20,253 nucleotides of DNA from assembly GCA_030151845.1 (NCBI GenBank), contig JASLCM010000104.1, forward strand, positions 1 through 20,253, written 5' to 3'. Position numbers and translations under genes: made by a program. Below are positions 1 through 8,463 of the stretch, in pieces (positions within the stretch are counted from its first letter, which is position 1; each line of letters opens with the position of its first letter). A model generated the notes under the pieces. That model did not search any database. It was not told the origin of the DNA and saw only the letters and a program-made list of their open reading frames with translations. The DNA is from Bacteroides sp. (lineage in GTDB: Bacteria > Bacteroidota > Bacteroidia > Bacteroidales > Bacteroidaceae).

Positions 1-86
1 GAGAGAACTTCTCTTGTTTAAATCCAGTTTGGCATTGTATTTGCATTTTATTAAATGAGTTATTTACAATTAACAGATAAATAGAT

Positions 87-94
87 TAACTTTG
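87..94 (+). promoter_or_regulatory. Bacteroidota-type -7 element upstream of lon
   Basis: The sequence TAACTTTG matches the Bacteroidota sigma-ABfr -7 consensus TAnnTTTG and lies 42 nt before the lon start codon. A clear -33 TTG is not seen at the usual 19-21 nt spacing (TTTAC is there instead), so this is a partial promoter match. It probably drives lon, tgt and the LptG-type gene together, because those genes are almost contiguous. No heat-shock-specific element is recognised. Confidence 0.6.
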
Positions 95-136
95 CACACC
101 ATTCTAGTTTGTCAAATTGGCAGACTAAAATAAACA

Positions 137-2632
137 ATGAATATGGAAGATAGTGATTTCTTAAACGATAACGCATACTTAGAGGAATTTCAAGATACTG
201 GAGATGTAGCCTTTACACTACTTGATGGCAATTACGATCCCAATGGAGAAGAATTGAAAGAGAAAGAGGAGACAAAGAGTCTACCTGTTTTACCATTACG
301 TAATATGGTTCTTTTTCCAGGGGTACTCCTTCCTGTCTCAATAGGAAGAGAACAATCTATTAAGCTTATTCAAGCATGCGACGAGAAGGATCAATACTTT
401 GGAACTTTTTGTCAGAAGAATAAGATGGAGGATAACCCAGCTTTTGATGATTTGTATCCCATAGGAACTGTAGCTAAAGTAGTACGCATTTTAAAGATGC
501 CAGACAACTCCATAACTGCTATTGTAAGAGGTGTTAAACGTGTTAAGCTTTTAAACATTACAGAAACTGAACCTTACCTACAGGGAGATGTTGAGTTATT
601 GGAAACCACCTTACCTGAAGAGAGTGATGAAGACTTTCTTGTGTTAGCCGACACTTGTAAGGATTTAGCAATTAAATACATAAAGCTCTCTGATATTTTA
701 CATAAGAATGCAATTTTCACCATTCAGAATATAAAGGATCATCGTTTTTTAATTGACTTTATCATCTCAAACATCCCTTTTTCTATTATAGAAAAAGTGA
801 AACTGCTTGAGCTAAACTCTGTTTTGGAAAGGGCTCAAAAGTTACTTAGAGTACTTAGTAAAGAGGTCCAACTCTCCGAAATAAAACAGAAGATTCGTCA
901 ACAAACCCGACAAGATATTGATGACCAACAAAGAGAGTATTTCCTTCAACAGCAAATTAAAACCATTCAAAACGAGCTAGGAGGAAGTGTTCAGGAGCAG
1001 GATGTAGAGGAGCTACTTACCCAGGCAGAAAAAATGAACTGGGATAAGGAGATGATGGAGTTTTTTACCAAGGAGCTTGAAAGACTTGAAAGAACTAACC
1101 AAAACTCTCCAGACTATGGAGTTCAATTAAATTACCTACAAACTATACTCAGCTTACCATGGGGAGTATATACGGAAGATAATTTAAATCTCAAACATGC
1201 AGAAAAGGTCCTTAATAGAGATCATTATGGATTAGAAAAAGTAAAAGAACGCATATTAGAACACCTTGCTGTTTTACAGCTTAAAAAAGACATGAAAGCT
1301 CCTATTATTTGCCTATACGGACCTCCAGGAGTTGGTAAGACCTCTTTAGGTAAATCTATCGCTGCTGCTCTAAATAGAAAGTACGTACGTATGTCTCTAG
1401 GTGGAGTTCATGACGAGGCTGAGATTAGAGGGCATAGAAGGACCTATATAGGTGCCATGCCTGGTCGTATCATTAAGAGCTTAATCAAAGCAGAATCGGC
1501 AAATCCTGTCTTTGTTTTAGACGAGATAGACAAGGTAAGCGCTGATCGACAAGGAGATCCTTCCTCTGCTCTATTAGAAGTATTGGACCCTGAACAGAAC
1601 ACGGCTTTCCATGATAACTATCTTGATTTAGATTTTGATCTATCGAAAGTGATGTTTATAGCTACCGCTAACAACCTAAATACTATTCCATCCCCTCTTT
1701 TAGACCGCATGGAACTAATTGAAGTTAGTGGTTATATCACTGAAGAGAAAGTCGAGATAGCTAAACGACACCTTATTCCGAAAGAGATTGAGAATAACGG
1801 ACTTGAAGAGTTAAATATAAAGCTTCCTAAAACTACAATAGAAGGAATTATAGAGTCTTATACACGTGAAAGTGGTGTTAGGGAGTTAGAGAAAAAAATA
1901 AATAAGCTACTAAGAAAGCTTGCCAGAGAGTATGCTACAGATGGTAAGTTAGCCAGAACTCAAATAAAGACGAATCATTTACACGAGCTCCTAGGGGTTC
2001 CAGAGTATACAAAAGATAAATACCAAGGGAATGATTATGCTGGAGTAGTTACTGGGCTTGCATGGACTGCTGTTGGTGGTGAAATACTGTTTGTAGAGTC
2101 TAGCTTAAGTCCTGGGAAAGGTGGAAAGCTCACACTTACAGGAAATTTGGGTGATGTAATGAAAGAGTCGGCTATGCTTGCTCTAGAGTATATCAAAGCT
2201 CACTCTAGTAGACTGAATATAGACTATAGAATATTTGAAAACTGGAACATACACATACACGTACCAGAAGGAGCTATTCCTAAGGATGGTCCTTCGGCTG
2301 GTATAACCATGGCTACATCTATCGTTTCCTCTTTAACTCAACGAAAAGTAAAAGCTAATGTTGCCATGACTGGCGAGATAACATTACGTGGAAAAGTTTT
2401 ACCTGTAGGTGGAATAAAAGAAAAAATACTTGCAGCCAAGCGAGCAGGAATTAAGGAGATTATCTTATCTGCCGATAATAAAAGGCATATTGAAGATATC
2501 CCCCAAATCTATATTAAAGGGTTGAAGTTTCATTATGTTAAAGATGTAGAAGAGGTATTTGACCTTGCTCTAACCAATGAGGTTGTTGATAACCCTATTG
2601 ATTTTACCATAGAAGATAATAGAAGCAAATAA
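137..2632 (+). CDS. lon: ATP-dependent Lon protease (endopeptidase La)
   Basis: Cytoplasmic AAA+ serine protease that degrades misfolded and short-lived regulatory proteins. The 831-residue protein has the complete LonA layout. The N-terminal substrate-binding domain spans about residues 48-240 and starts with the typical LPVLPLRNMVLFPG. A coiled, Q-rich helical linker follows at about 245-340. The AAA+ module has Walker A GPPGVGKTS at 395-403 and Walker B VFVLDE at 458-463. The C-terminal protease domain carries the catalytic Ser720 in PKDGPSAG and the Lys763 partner in GGIKEK, 43 residues apart as in E. coli Lon. Length is normal for Bacteroidales. The ATG at 137 gives an acidic N-terminal extension (NMEDSDF) before the LON domain; ATG at 143 is an alternative. 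tgt starts 1 nt after its stop, so the two are probably cotranscribed. Confidence 0.97.
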   Translation: MNMEDSDFLNDNAYLEEFQDTGDVAFTLLDGNYDPNGEELKEKEETKSLPVLPLRNMVLFPGVLLPVSIGREQSIKLIQACDEKDQYFGTFCQKNKMEDNPAFDDLYPIGTVAKVVRILKMPDNSITAIVRGVKRVKLLNITETEPYLQGDVELLETTLPEESDEDFLVLADTCKDLAIKYIKLSDILHKNAIFTIQNIKDHRFLIDFIISNIPFSIIEKVKLLELNSVLERAQKLLRVLSKEVQLSEIKQKIRQQTRQDIDDQQREYFLQQQIKTIQNELGGSVQEQDVEELLTQAEKMNWDKEMMEFFTKELERLERTNQNSPDYGVQLNYLQTILSLPWGVYTEDNLNLKHAEKVLNRDHYGLEKVKERILEHLAVLQLKKDMKAPIICLYGPPGVGKTSLGKSIAAALNRKYVRMSLGGVHDEAEIRGHRRTYIGAMPGRIIKSLIKAESANPVFVLDEIDKVSADRQGDPSSALLEVLDPEQNTAFHDNYLDLDFDLSKVMFIATANNLNTIPSPLLDRMELIEVSGYITEEKVEIAKRHLIPKEIENNGLEELNIKLPKTTIEGIIESYTRESGVRELEKKINKLLRKLAREYATDGKLARTQIKTNHLHELLGVPEYTKDKYQGNDYAGVVTGLAWTAVGGEILFVESSLSPGKGGKLTLTGNLGDVMKESAMLALEYIKAHSSRLNIDYRIFENWNIHIHVPEGAIPKDGPSAGITMATSIVSSLTQRKVKANVAMTGEITLRGKVLPVGGIKEKILAAKRAGIKEIILSADNKRHIEDIPQIYIKGLKFHYVKDVEEVFDLALTNEVVDNPIDFTIEDNRSK

Positions 2633-2633
2633 G

Positions 2634-3764
2634 ATGACATTTGAATTAAAATCAAAAGACCCTAAATCCAATGCTAGAGCAGGACTTCTAACTACTGCAC
2701 ACGGGCAAATTGAAACACCTATTTTTATGCCGGTAGGAACTGTTGGTAGTGTTAAGGGAGTACAACAAAGAGACTTAGCTGAAGATATTAATGCACAAAT
2801 TATTCTAGGGAATACCTATCATCTTTACCTAAGACCGGGTACTGAAATTCTCGAAGCTGCTGGTGGTCTACATAAATTTATCAACTGGGACAGACCAATG
2901 CTTACCGATAGTGGAGGTTTTCAAGTTTTCTCTCTTGCGGGAATAAGAAAACTGAGCGAAGAGGGAGCAGAGTTTAGATCGCACATAGATGGAAGCAAAC
3001 ACTTTTTTACGCCAGAACGAGTAATGGATATAGAGAGGACCATAGGCGCAGATATCATGATGGCTTTTGATGAGTGCCCCCCTGGGGATTCTTCTTATGA
3101 ATATGCCAAAAATTCTCTTGGACTTACCCACAGGTGGCTTGATAGATGCATTGCTAGGTTTAACGAAACAGAACCAAAATATGGATATAAGCAGTCCCTA
3201 TTCCCGATTGTTCAAGGCTGTGTATACCCAGATTTGAGAAAAAAATCGGCAGAATTCGTTGCCTCAAAGGAGGCAGACGGAAATGCCATAGGTGGACTAG
3301 CCGTGGGGGAACCAGTAGATAAAATGTATGAAATGATTGAGCTAGTAAATGAAATCCTACCACAAGATAAACCTAGGTACTTGATGGGAGTTGGCACACC
3401 TGTAAACATTTTAGAAGGAATAGAACGAGGTGTGGATATGTTTGACTGTGTTATGCCCTCTAGAAATGGAAGAAACGGCATGCTATTTACTAAAGAAGGA
3501 ATTATCAACATTAAAAATAAAAAATGGGAAAATGACTTCTCTCCCATCGAAGAAAATGGAGCTTCACTAGTAGATAACTTCTACAGCAAAGCTTATCTTA
3601 GACATCTTTTCCACGCCAAAGAGCTACTCGCTATGCAAATAGCCTCTATCCATAATTTATCTTTCTACCTGTGGTTAGTCAAAGAAGCTAGAAAACAGAT
3701 TATAGCTGGTACCTTTAGAAGTTGGAAAGAAAAAATGGTTATACAGTTAGCCACAAGACTATAA
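2634..3764 (+). CDS. tgt: tRNA-guanine(34) transglycosylase (queuosine pathway)
   Basis: Exchanges guanine for preQ1 at wobble position 34 of GUN-anticodon tRNAs, a step in queuosine synthesis. The 376-residue protein has the TIM-barrel family motifs: ETPIFMPVGTVGSVKG near the start, TDSGGFQ with the base-binding Asp92, GGLAVGEP at about 220-227, and the nucleophile Asp271 in FDCVMPSRNGRNG. What is odd is the C-terminal metal site. The usual CxCxxC that binds zinc is absent; residues 305-314 read IEENGASLVD, although the following SKAYLRHLF block and His340 in the IHNL segment are kept. I recall other Bacteroidota Tgt proteins with the same loss, so it is probably a lineage trait and not damage. 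The gene sits between lon (1-nt gap) and the LptG-type gene (4-nt gap) in one operon. Confidence 0.96.
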   Translation: MTFELKSKDPKSNARAGLLTTAHGQIETPIFMPVGTVGSVKGVQQRDLAEDINAQIILGNTYHLYLRPGTEILEAAGGLHKFINWDRPMLTDSGGFQVFSLAGIRKLSEEGAEFRSHIDGSKHFFTPERVMDIERTIGADIMMAFDECPPGDSSYEYAKNSLGLTHRWLDRCIARFNETEPKYGYKQSLFPIVQGCVYPDLRKKSAEFVASKEADGNAIGGLAVGEPVDKMYEMIELVNEILPQDKPRYLMGVGTPVNILEGIERGVDMFDCVMPSRNGRNGMLFTKEGIINIKNKKWENDFSPIEENGASLVDNFYSKAYLRHLFHAKELLAMQIASIHNLSFYLWLVKEARKQIIAGTFRSWKEKMVIQLATRL

Positions 3765-3768
3765 GTAA

Positions 3769-4863
3769 ATGAGCAAAAAATATCTAAAGCGAATAGACTG
3801 GTACATTATTAAAAAGTTCTTAGGGACTTATGTTTTTGCAATTGTACTCATTATCTCCATAGCTGTTGTATTTGACTTCAACGAGCGTATGGATCGCTTT
3901 ATGTCTCATAATGCGCCTTGGGACGCCATTATTTTTGATTATTACTTAAATTTTATCCCTTATTTCGCTAATCTTTTCAGTCCACTTTTTGTCTTTATAT
4001 CCGTCATATTTTTCACTTCTAAGCTGGCAGAAAACTCAGAGATTATAGCCATGTTCTCTACAGGAATGAGCTTTAAACGTCTCTTACGTCCGTACATGGT
4101 CTCTGCTGGTATCATCGCTATATCTACCTTTATTTTAGGAGCGTACGTAATACCAAAAGGAAGTGTAACTAGAATTGAGTTTGAGGATGTTTATTATAAA
4201 CCTAGAAAGCACAACTCTGTTCGTAATGTGCAGCTAGAAGTGGATACAGGTGTTATAGCTTATATTGATCGCTATGAAGATTATACTAAAACAGGCTACA
4301 GATTCTCGTTAGATAAGTTTGAAGATAAAAAGCTGGTATCGCACCTTACAGCTCGTTCTATCACCTATGATACAACGCAAACCTATAAATGGACAATCAA
4401 AGATTACATGATTAGGGAGCTCGATGGGTTAAAAGAACACATTTATAAAGGAGATCAAATGGATACTCTTCTCATTATGGAGCCTGCCGATTTTCTAACT
4501 GTTAAGAATCAGCAGGAGATGCTTACAACTCCTGAGTTGAAACGATACATAGACAAACAAAAGAGAAGAGGTTTAGCTAACACCAAAGAATTTGAGCTAG
4601 AATATCATAAACGAATAGCTATGTCTTTCGCCTCATTTATCCTTACTTTAATTGGGGTTTCTTTATCATCAAGGAAGTCAAAAGGAGGCATGGGGCTACA
4701 CCTAGGAATTGGACTTGCTTTAAGCTTCTCTTACATTCTCTTTCAAACCGTAGCATCAACGTTTGCTATCAATGGGAATATGCCTCCTATGGTAGCTGTA
4801 TGGATTCCTAACTTTCTATACTCACTTATAGCCTTTTATCTGTATAAGAAAGCACCTAAGTAG
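3769..4863 (+). CDS. lptG: LptF/LptG-family lipopolysaccharide export permease (YjgP/YjgQ)
   Basis: Inner-membrane subunit of the Lpt ABC exporter that extracts LPS and feeds it to the periplasmic bridge. The 364-residue protein shows the family topology. Two or three hydrophobic segments lie in the first 125 residues (FLGTYVFAIVLIISIAVVF; FVFISVIFF; then a segment ending in GAYVIPKG). A long soluble periplasmic beta domain spans about 130-275. Three C-terminal membrane segments lie from about 287 to 360. The N-terminal RIDWYIIKKFLGTYVFA block is typical of the family. The sequence does not firmly separate LptF from LptG, so the symbol is a best guess. The gene is the third of the lon-tgt operon and ends in tandem TAG TAG stops. 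Its ATP-binding partner (LptB) is not in the window. Confidence 0.88.
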   Translation: MSKKYLKRIDWYIIKKFLGTYVFAIVLIISIAVVFDFNERMDRFMSHNAPWDAIIFDYYLNFIPYFANLFSPLFVFISVIFFTSKLAENSEIIAMFSTGMSFKRLLRPYMVSAGIIAISTFILGAYVIPKGSVTRIEFEDVYYKPRKHNSVRNVQLEVDTGVIAYIDRYEDYTKTGYRFSLDKFEDKKLVSHLTARSITYDTTQTYKWTIKDYMIRELDGLKEHIYKGDQMDTLLIMEPADFLTVKNQQEMLTTPELKRYIDKQKRRGLANTKEFELEYHKRIAMSFASFILTLIGVSLSSRKSKGGMGLHLGIGLALSFSYILFQTVASTFAINGNMPPMVAVWIPNFLYSLIAFYLYKKAPK

Positions 4864-4889
4864 TAGGGGTTTAATCTTTCAATCTTCTT

Positions 4890-4919
4890 TTGTTTACTCT
4901 TAAGAATATAATAACTTTG
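4890..4919 (+). promoter_or_regulatory. Promoter of panB: -33 TTG and -7 TAACTTTG
   Basis: This is the best match to the Bacteroidota promoter consensus in the window. TTG at 4890-4892 is followed after 19 nt by TAACTTTG at 4912-4919. Transcription would start near 4925-4927, giving a leader of about 43 nt before the panB ATG. The promoter separates panB and the MFS gene from the upstream lon operon. Confidence 0.8.
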
Positions 4920-4968
4920 CACCCATAATCCAGTCGTATTTTACGTACGAGTGATAAATCTATATAAA

Positions 4969-5790
4969 ATGGCTCAGTATATTTCAAATGACACCAAAAA
5001 GGTGACAACTAAACGTGTTATTGAGATGAAAAAAGCTGGAGAGAAAATCTCTATGCTCACCTCATACGATTATACAACTGCACAAATTGTAGATGCTGCA
5101 GGTGTTGATATTATTCTAGTAGGCGATTCCGCTTCAAATGTCATGGCAGGAAATTCAACAACATTGCCTATAACATTGGATCAAATGATATACCACGGAC
5201 AGTGTGTAGCTAAAGCAACGAAGAGGGCTATGGTTGTTGTTGATATGCCCTTTGGTTCTTACCAAGGTAACCCTGATCTTGGACTGGCTTCTGCAGTACG
5301 AATTATGAAAGAGAGTGGTGCTGATGCAGTTAAGCTGGAGGGTGGAGAGGAGATTATAGAAACGATTAGTAAAATAATTTCAGCTGGAATACCTGTATTT
5401 GGCCATTTGGGACTCATGCCTCAATCGGTTAACCAATATGGTGGTTATGGTTTAAGGGCTAAAGAGGGCAAAGAGGCTAAGAAGTTAATTAGTGATGCTA
5501 AAATACTCCAAGAGGTAGGATGCTTTGCACTTGTTCTTGAAAAAATACCAGCAGAATTGGCCGAAGAGGTAGCTAAAGAGTTAACCATTCCTGTTATAGG
5601 TATTGGAGCTGGAGCAGGTGTAGACGGACAAGTTCTAGTAATACAGGATATGTTAGGAATGAATAAAGGATTTAGTCCAAAATTCCTAAGAAAATATGCA
5701 GATTTGCATTCTGTAATGACAGATGCTATTCAAAACTATATTGGCGACGTTAAAACAGGAGACTTCCCCAACAAAGATGAGCAGTACTAA
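4969..5790 (+). CDS. panB: 3-methyl-2-oxobutanoate hydroxymethyltransferase (ketopantoate hydroxymethyltransferase)
   Basis: Transfers a hydroxymethyl group from 5,10-methylene-THF to 2-oxoisovalerate to make ketopantoate, the first committed step of pantothenate and coenzyme A synthesis. From the ATG at 4969 the protein has 273 residues, close to the family norm. Metal-binding aspartates are seen in VGDS (Asp53) and VVDMPFGSY (Asp92). The VKLEGG motif carries Lys122 and Glu124, and the catalytic base Glu191 is in LEKIP. The GIGAGAGVDGQVLV block near 211-225 is also typical. A GTG at 4951 in the same frame would add six poorly conserved residues and is not preferred. No other pan genes are nearby. 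The end of the gene overlaps the start of the MFS gene by 14 nt. Confidence 0.97.
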   Translation: MAQYISNDTKKVTTKRVIEMKKAGEKISMLTSYDYTTAQIVDAAGVDIILVGDSASNVMAGNSTTLPITLDQMIYHGQCVAKATKRAMVVVDMPFGSYQGNPDLGLASAVRIMKESGADAVKLEGGEEIIETISKIISAGIPVFGHLGLMPQSVNQYGGYGLRAKEGKEAKKLISDAKILQEVGCFALVLEKIPAELAEEVAKELTIPVIGIGAGAGVDGQVLVIQDMLGMNKGFSPKFLRKYADLHSVMTDAIQNYIGDVKTGDFPNKDEQY

Positions 5791-6946
5791 GAAAAAATAT
5801 ACTGTAAACTTTATAAGGATATGTATAGCAAACACTTTGTTATATATATCCTTATTTCTCACTATACCCTCCTTTATTGAAGAGACAAGTAAGGTCCCTC
5901 AAGAGAACCAGTTGGTTTCCTATTTTCTTTTTATTTTAGGTTTTGTTACTATCGGTCCTTTTCAAAGTTTCTTAACGGATCAAGTAAGAAGAAAAAAACT
6001 TTGTCTCATCTCCTACTTAGGACTTACAGGTAGTTACTTGGCCATAAATTATATAGGAAACTTGGAACAAGCCTTAGTTCTACTTTTTTTACAAGGAGTT
6101 GTATTTAATTTAGCGTCAATAACAACTATAACACTCGCTATTGATTCCACAGATTCATCTAAACGCAACCAAGGGAATCTAAGCATTGCCTACTGCTCAC
6201 AGCTTGGGTTAATTATAGGTATTATCACTGGTTATATCATCTATAAGCAAACCAGTCTAACACTACTTACCTACTTCTCGGCAGGATCTTCTTTGATTGG
6301 ATATCTCTTAGTAGGTAAAGCCTCTACCCCTTTTAGGGCACCTATTGGAGCTCCATTCTTAAGCCTAGATCGTTTCTTTTTACCGAAGTCCACACGTGTT
6401 TTTTTGAACATTCTATTTTACAGCATAGCCCTAGGGGTAACCTTACCTAATATACAGGAGAGTATCAATAACTCTATAGAGATTGACTCTCTCCTCCTCT
6501 ACTTTATTACTTTTTTCATGGCTACTATACTCTGGCTAACTATAACTCATTACAGCAAAAAAATCAGACGATTTTATCGGTTTATTGCTGTTAATATTCT
6601 TGCCTTTATTTCACTATTAATTGCCTCAAAACTTAATATAGAACAGGATATCATCGGACTAGCCTTTTTATTCTCTCTTTATATCGCCTGTTTAATGCAC
6701 ATTAAGCTCATTTTTCTCGTTATGATTGTTGACCTTTCCAAACATTGTGAAAGAATCACTGCAAACAGCAGCTATCTGCTTGCCACAGTATGTGGGCTAT
6801 TTATAGGTATTCTTATAACCACAAACGAACAGCTCAGTTTAGATCAGGCGGTGCGTTTTGGAGCAATATTTATAGGGATTGGACTCTTTATCTACCTTCT
6901 ATTCTCTCATCCTTTTTATAGAAAAAACAGATTTAGAGATTATTAA
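5777..6946 (+). CDS. Uncharacterised major facilitator superfamily transporter
   Basis: Predicted 389-residue polytopic inner-membrane protein with about 12 hydrophobic segments. The substrate is unknown. A loop near TDQVRRKK after the second segment corresponds to the MFS motif A region. A central cytoplasmic stretch contains RAPIGAPFLSLDRFFLPKS, which I recall from related Bacteroidales MFS proteins. The ATG at 5777, inside the last codons of panB, is chosen because the upstream in-frame extension is simply panB sequence read in another frame. The 14-nt overlap suggests translational coupling with panB, so transport related to pantothenate or its precursors is possible, but nothing in the protein itself shows this. 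It converges on the AlaX-type gene, with a 4-nt overlap of the two 3' ends. Confidence 0.8.
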   Translation: MSSTKKKYTVNFIRICIANTLLYISLFLTIPSFIEETSKVPQENQLVSYFLFILGFVTIGPFQSFLTDQVRRKKLCLISYLGLTGSYLAINYIGNLEQALVLLFLQGVVFNLASITTITLAIDSTDSSKRNQGNLSIAYCSQLGLIIGIITGYIIYKQTSLTLLTYFSAGSSLIGYLLVGKASTPFRAPIGAPFLSLDRFFLPKSTRVFLNILFYSIALGVTLPNIQESINNSIEIDSLLLYFITFFMATILWLTITHYSKKIRRFYRFIAVNILAFISLLIASKLNIEQDIIGLAFLFSLYIACLMHIKLIFLVMIVDLSKHCERITANSSYLLATVCGLFIGILITTNEQLSLDQAVRFGAIFIGIGLFIYLLFSHPFYRKNRFRDY

Positions 6947-7401
6947 TAACCTGGAGCACTATTCTTTAGTTTAAACCTTAAGCGTAGAACACCATTAGAG
7001 TAGTCATAGGTTGAGATTCTGAAATCTCCAATCTCTGCTGTTGATTTCACATGATTGCCTATACAAGCACAAACATCATAATCCCCTATTTCAACAAGGC
7101 GTAATTTAGCACCTACAGATGGTGGCAGTTTGCTTAAATCGACCAACTCTTCAGCCTGTTCACGAGTAACAATTCTGGCTTGCACAGGTAAATCTCTTTT
7201 TATTACTCGGTTAACCTGCTCTTCAATTTCTTGAATCTCTTCGGCAGAAGGCTCTGACAATAACACATAGTCACACTTACTCTTTTTCTTCTCTATATGT
7301 GCATTTTTAGAGCGAGAACAGCCATACTTATGAACCATCGTAGCATTTAAAATATGCTCAGCTGTGTGCATAGGTGCATATTCACTTTTTCTCTCTTTCA
7401 T
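6943..7401 (-). CDS. Free-standing alanyl-tRNA editing protein (AlaX-type domain)
   Basis: A 152-residue protein that consists essentially of the AlaRS/ThrRS second additional (editing) domain. Such proteins hydrolyse mischarged tRNA, typically Ser-tRNA(Ala), in trans. The four zinc-ligand positions of the editing site are visible: His12 and His16 in HTAEH, and Cys113 and His117 in CIGNH. There is no aminoacylation domain and no glycine-rich N-terminal motif region, so this resembles the short AlaX type. Substrate choice cannot be read from the sequence. It lies downstream of trxB on the same strand, but a strong terminator separates them, so it probably has its own promoter; only a weak match (TACTTTAG on the minus strand) is seen upstream. 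Its 3' end overlaps that of the MFS gene. Confidence 0.82.
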   Translation of the reverse strand: MKERKSEYAPMHTAEHILNATMVHKYGCSRSKNAHIEKKKSKCDYVLLSEPSAEEIQEIEEQVNRVIKRDLPVQARIVTREQAEELVDLSKLPPSVGAKLRLVEIGDYDVCACIGNHVKSTAEIGDFRISTYDYSNGVLRLRFKLKNSAPGY

Positions 7402-7436
7402 CTTTTTTATGCTAAAGTAATATCTTGTAAAGGGAT

Positions 7437-7477
7437 AAAAAAATAGCAGCTCTCAAAATTTATGAAAGCTGCTATTT
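7437..7477 (-). terminator. Intrinsic terminator of the ftsK-lolA-trxB unit
   Basis: On the minus strand an 11-bp perfect stem (arms AAATAGCAGCT at 7467-7477 and AGCTGCTATTT at 7441-7451), extendable by two pairs past a mismatch, is followed by seven T residues (7437-7443, partly shared with the stem). It begins 20 nt after the trxB stop codon. This is a textbook rho-independent terminator for minus-strand transcription. Confidence 0.88.
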
Positions 7478-7496
7478 GACTATTTATCACAAAAGA

Positions 7497-8444
7497 TTAT
7501 AATCCTTTTTCAGACAAGTATCTTTCTGCCTCAATAGCTGCCATACAGCCAGTACCTGCTGCTGTTATCGCCTGTCTATAGTGTGGATCTGCTACATCTC
7601 CTGCAGCATATACTCCTGGTATGCCTGTACGTGGTGTACCCTTTTCAGTAATGATATAGCCAACTTCATCTGTTTTAACATAAGGTTTGAATATATCAGA
7701 GTTAGGTTTATGTCCTATTGCAAGGAAGAAACCATCTATAGCTAGATCATAACGCTCCTCATCAGATTCTCCTAATCTTTTAACAAGATGCACCCCCTCA
7801 ACTCCATTCTCACCAAAAAGTCCAACTGCATTATGTTCAAAAAGCACCTCGATCTTATCGTGATTCAATACACGCTCTTGCATAATTTTAGATGCTCGTA
7901 GATATGGCTTTCTTACAATTAAGTAAACTTTTTTTGCGAAGTTAGATAGGAATATAGCCTCTTCACAAGCGGTATCACCACCACCTACAACTGCAACATT
8001 TTTCTTCTTATAGAAGAATCCATCACAAGTAGCACAAGCACTTACGCCCTGACCTGCATATTTTGTTTCATCTTCTAACCCAAGATATTTAGCTGTTGCC
8101 CCAGTTGAGATGATAACAGTATCTGCTTCGATTATTTTCTTATCACCTATTGTTATCTTATAGGGAGCCTTAGAAAGATCTGCTGCCGTAGCTAAACCAC
8201 TACGAACTTCTGCACCAAAGCGCTCAGCCTGTTTTCTAAGGTCGGCCATTAGTTCTGGACCTGTAATTCCTGCTGGATAACCAGGAAAGTTTTCAACCTC
8301 TGTTGTTGTCGTTAACTGTCCACCAGGCTGTATCCCCTCATAAAGAACAGGTTCTAAATTTGCACGTCCTGCATAAATCGCTGCTGTATACCCAGCTGGT
8401 CCTGATCCAATGATCAAACATCTTACTTTTTCTACTTCTGCCAT
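7497..8444 (-). CDS. trxB: Thioredoxin-disulfide reductase
   Basis: FAD enzyme that passes electrons from NADPH to thioredoxin in the cytoplasm. The 315-residue protein has all expected elements: FAD-binding GSGPAG at 13-18, the redox-active CATC at 137-140, NADPH-binding GGGDTA at 154-159, and the C-terminal FAD-binding GVYAAGD near 277-283. The phosphate-recognising loop reads VRKPYLRA where E. coli has an HRRDxFRA type. The basic residues are kept, so NADPH use is likely. The start codon lies 19 nt after the lolA-like stop, so this is the last gene of an ftsK-lolA-trxB unit ending at the terminator just downstream. Confidence 0.97.
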   Translation of the reverse strand: MAEVEKVRCLIIGSGPAGYTAAIYAGRANLEPVLYEGIQPGGQLTTTTEVENFPGYPAGITGPELMADLRKQAERFGAEVRSGLATAADLSKAPYKITIGDKKIIEADTVIISTGATAKYLGLEDETKYAGQGVSACATCDGFFYKKKNVAVVGGGDTACEEAIFLSNFAKKVYLIVRKPYLRASKIMQERVLNHDKIEVLFEHNAVGLFGENGVEGVHLVKRLGESDEERYDLAIDGFFLAIGHKPNSDIFKPYVKTDEVGYIITEKGTPRTGIPGVYAAGDVADPHYRQAITAAGTGCMAAIEAERYLSEKGL

Positions 8445-8463
8445 TTTATCTTATTTTATATTA

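Noticed and set aside
1..86. Partial gene or RNA at the left edge
   Set aside because: No coding frame of useful length or stable RNA fold is seen; only a small AGAGAA-C-TTCTCT palindrome, which is too short to interpret.
2868..3547. Three minus-strand open frames inside tgt
   Set aside because: They lie fully within a well-supported gene, have low-complexity or unrecognisable products and no promoter or family resemblance.
4951..4968. GTG start for panB
   Set aside because: It adds only a few unconserved residues; the ATG at 4969 opens directly on the normal N-terminus.
5723..5776. Upstream start for the MFS gene
   Set aside because: These codons are panB sequence read in another frame; the ATG at 5777 gives a normal MFS N-terminus.
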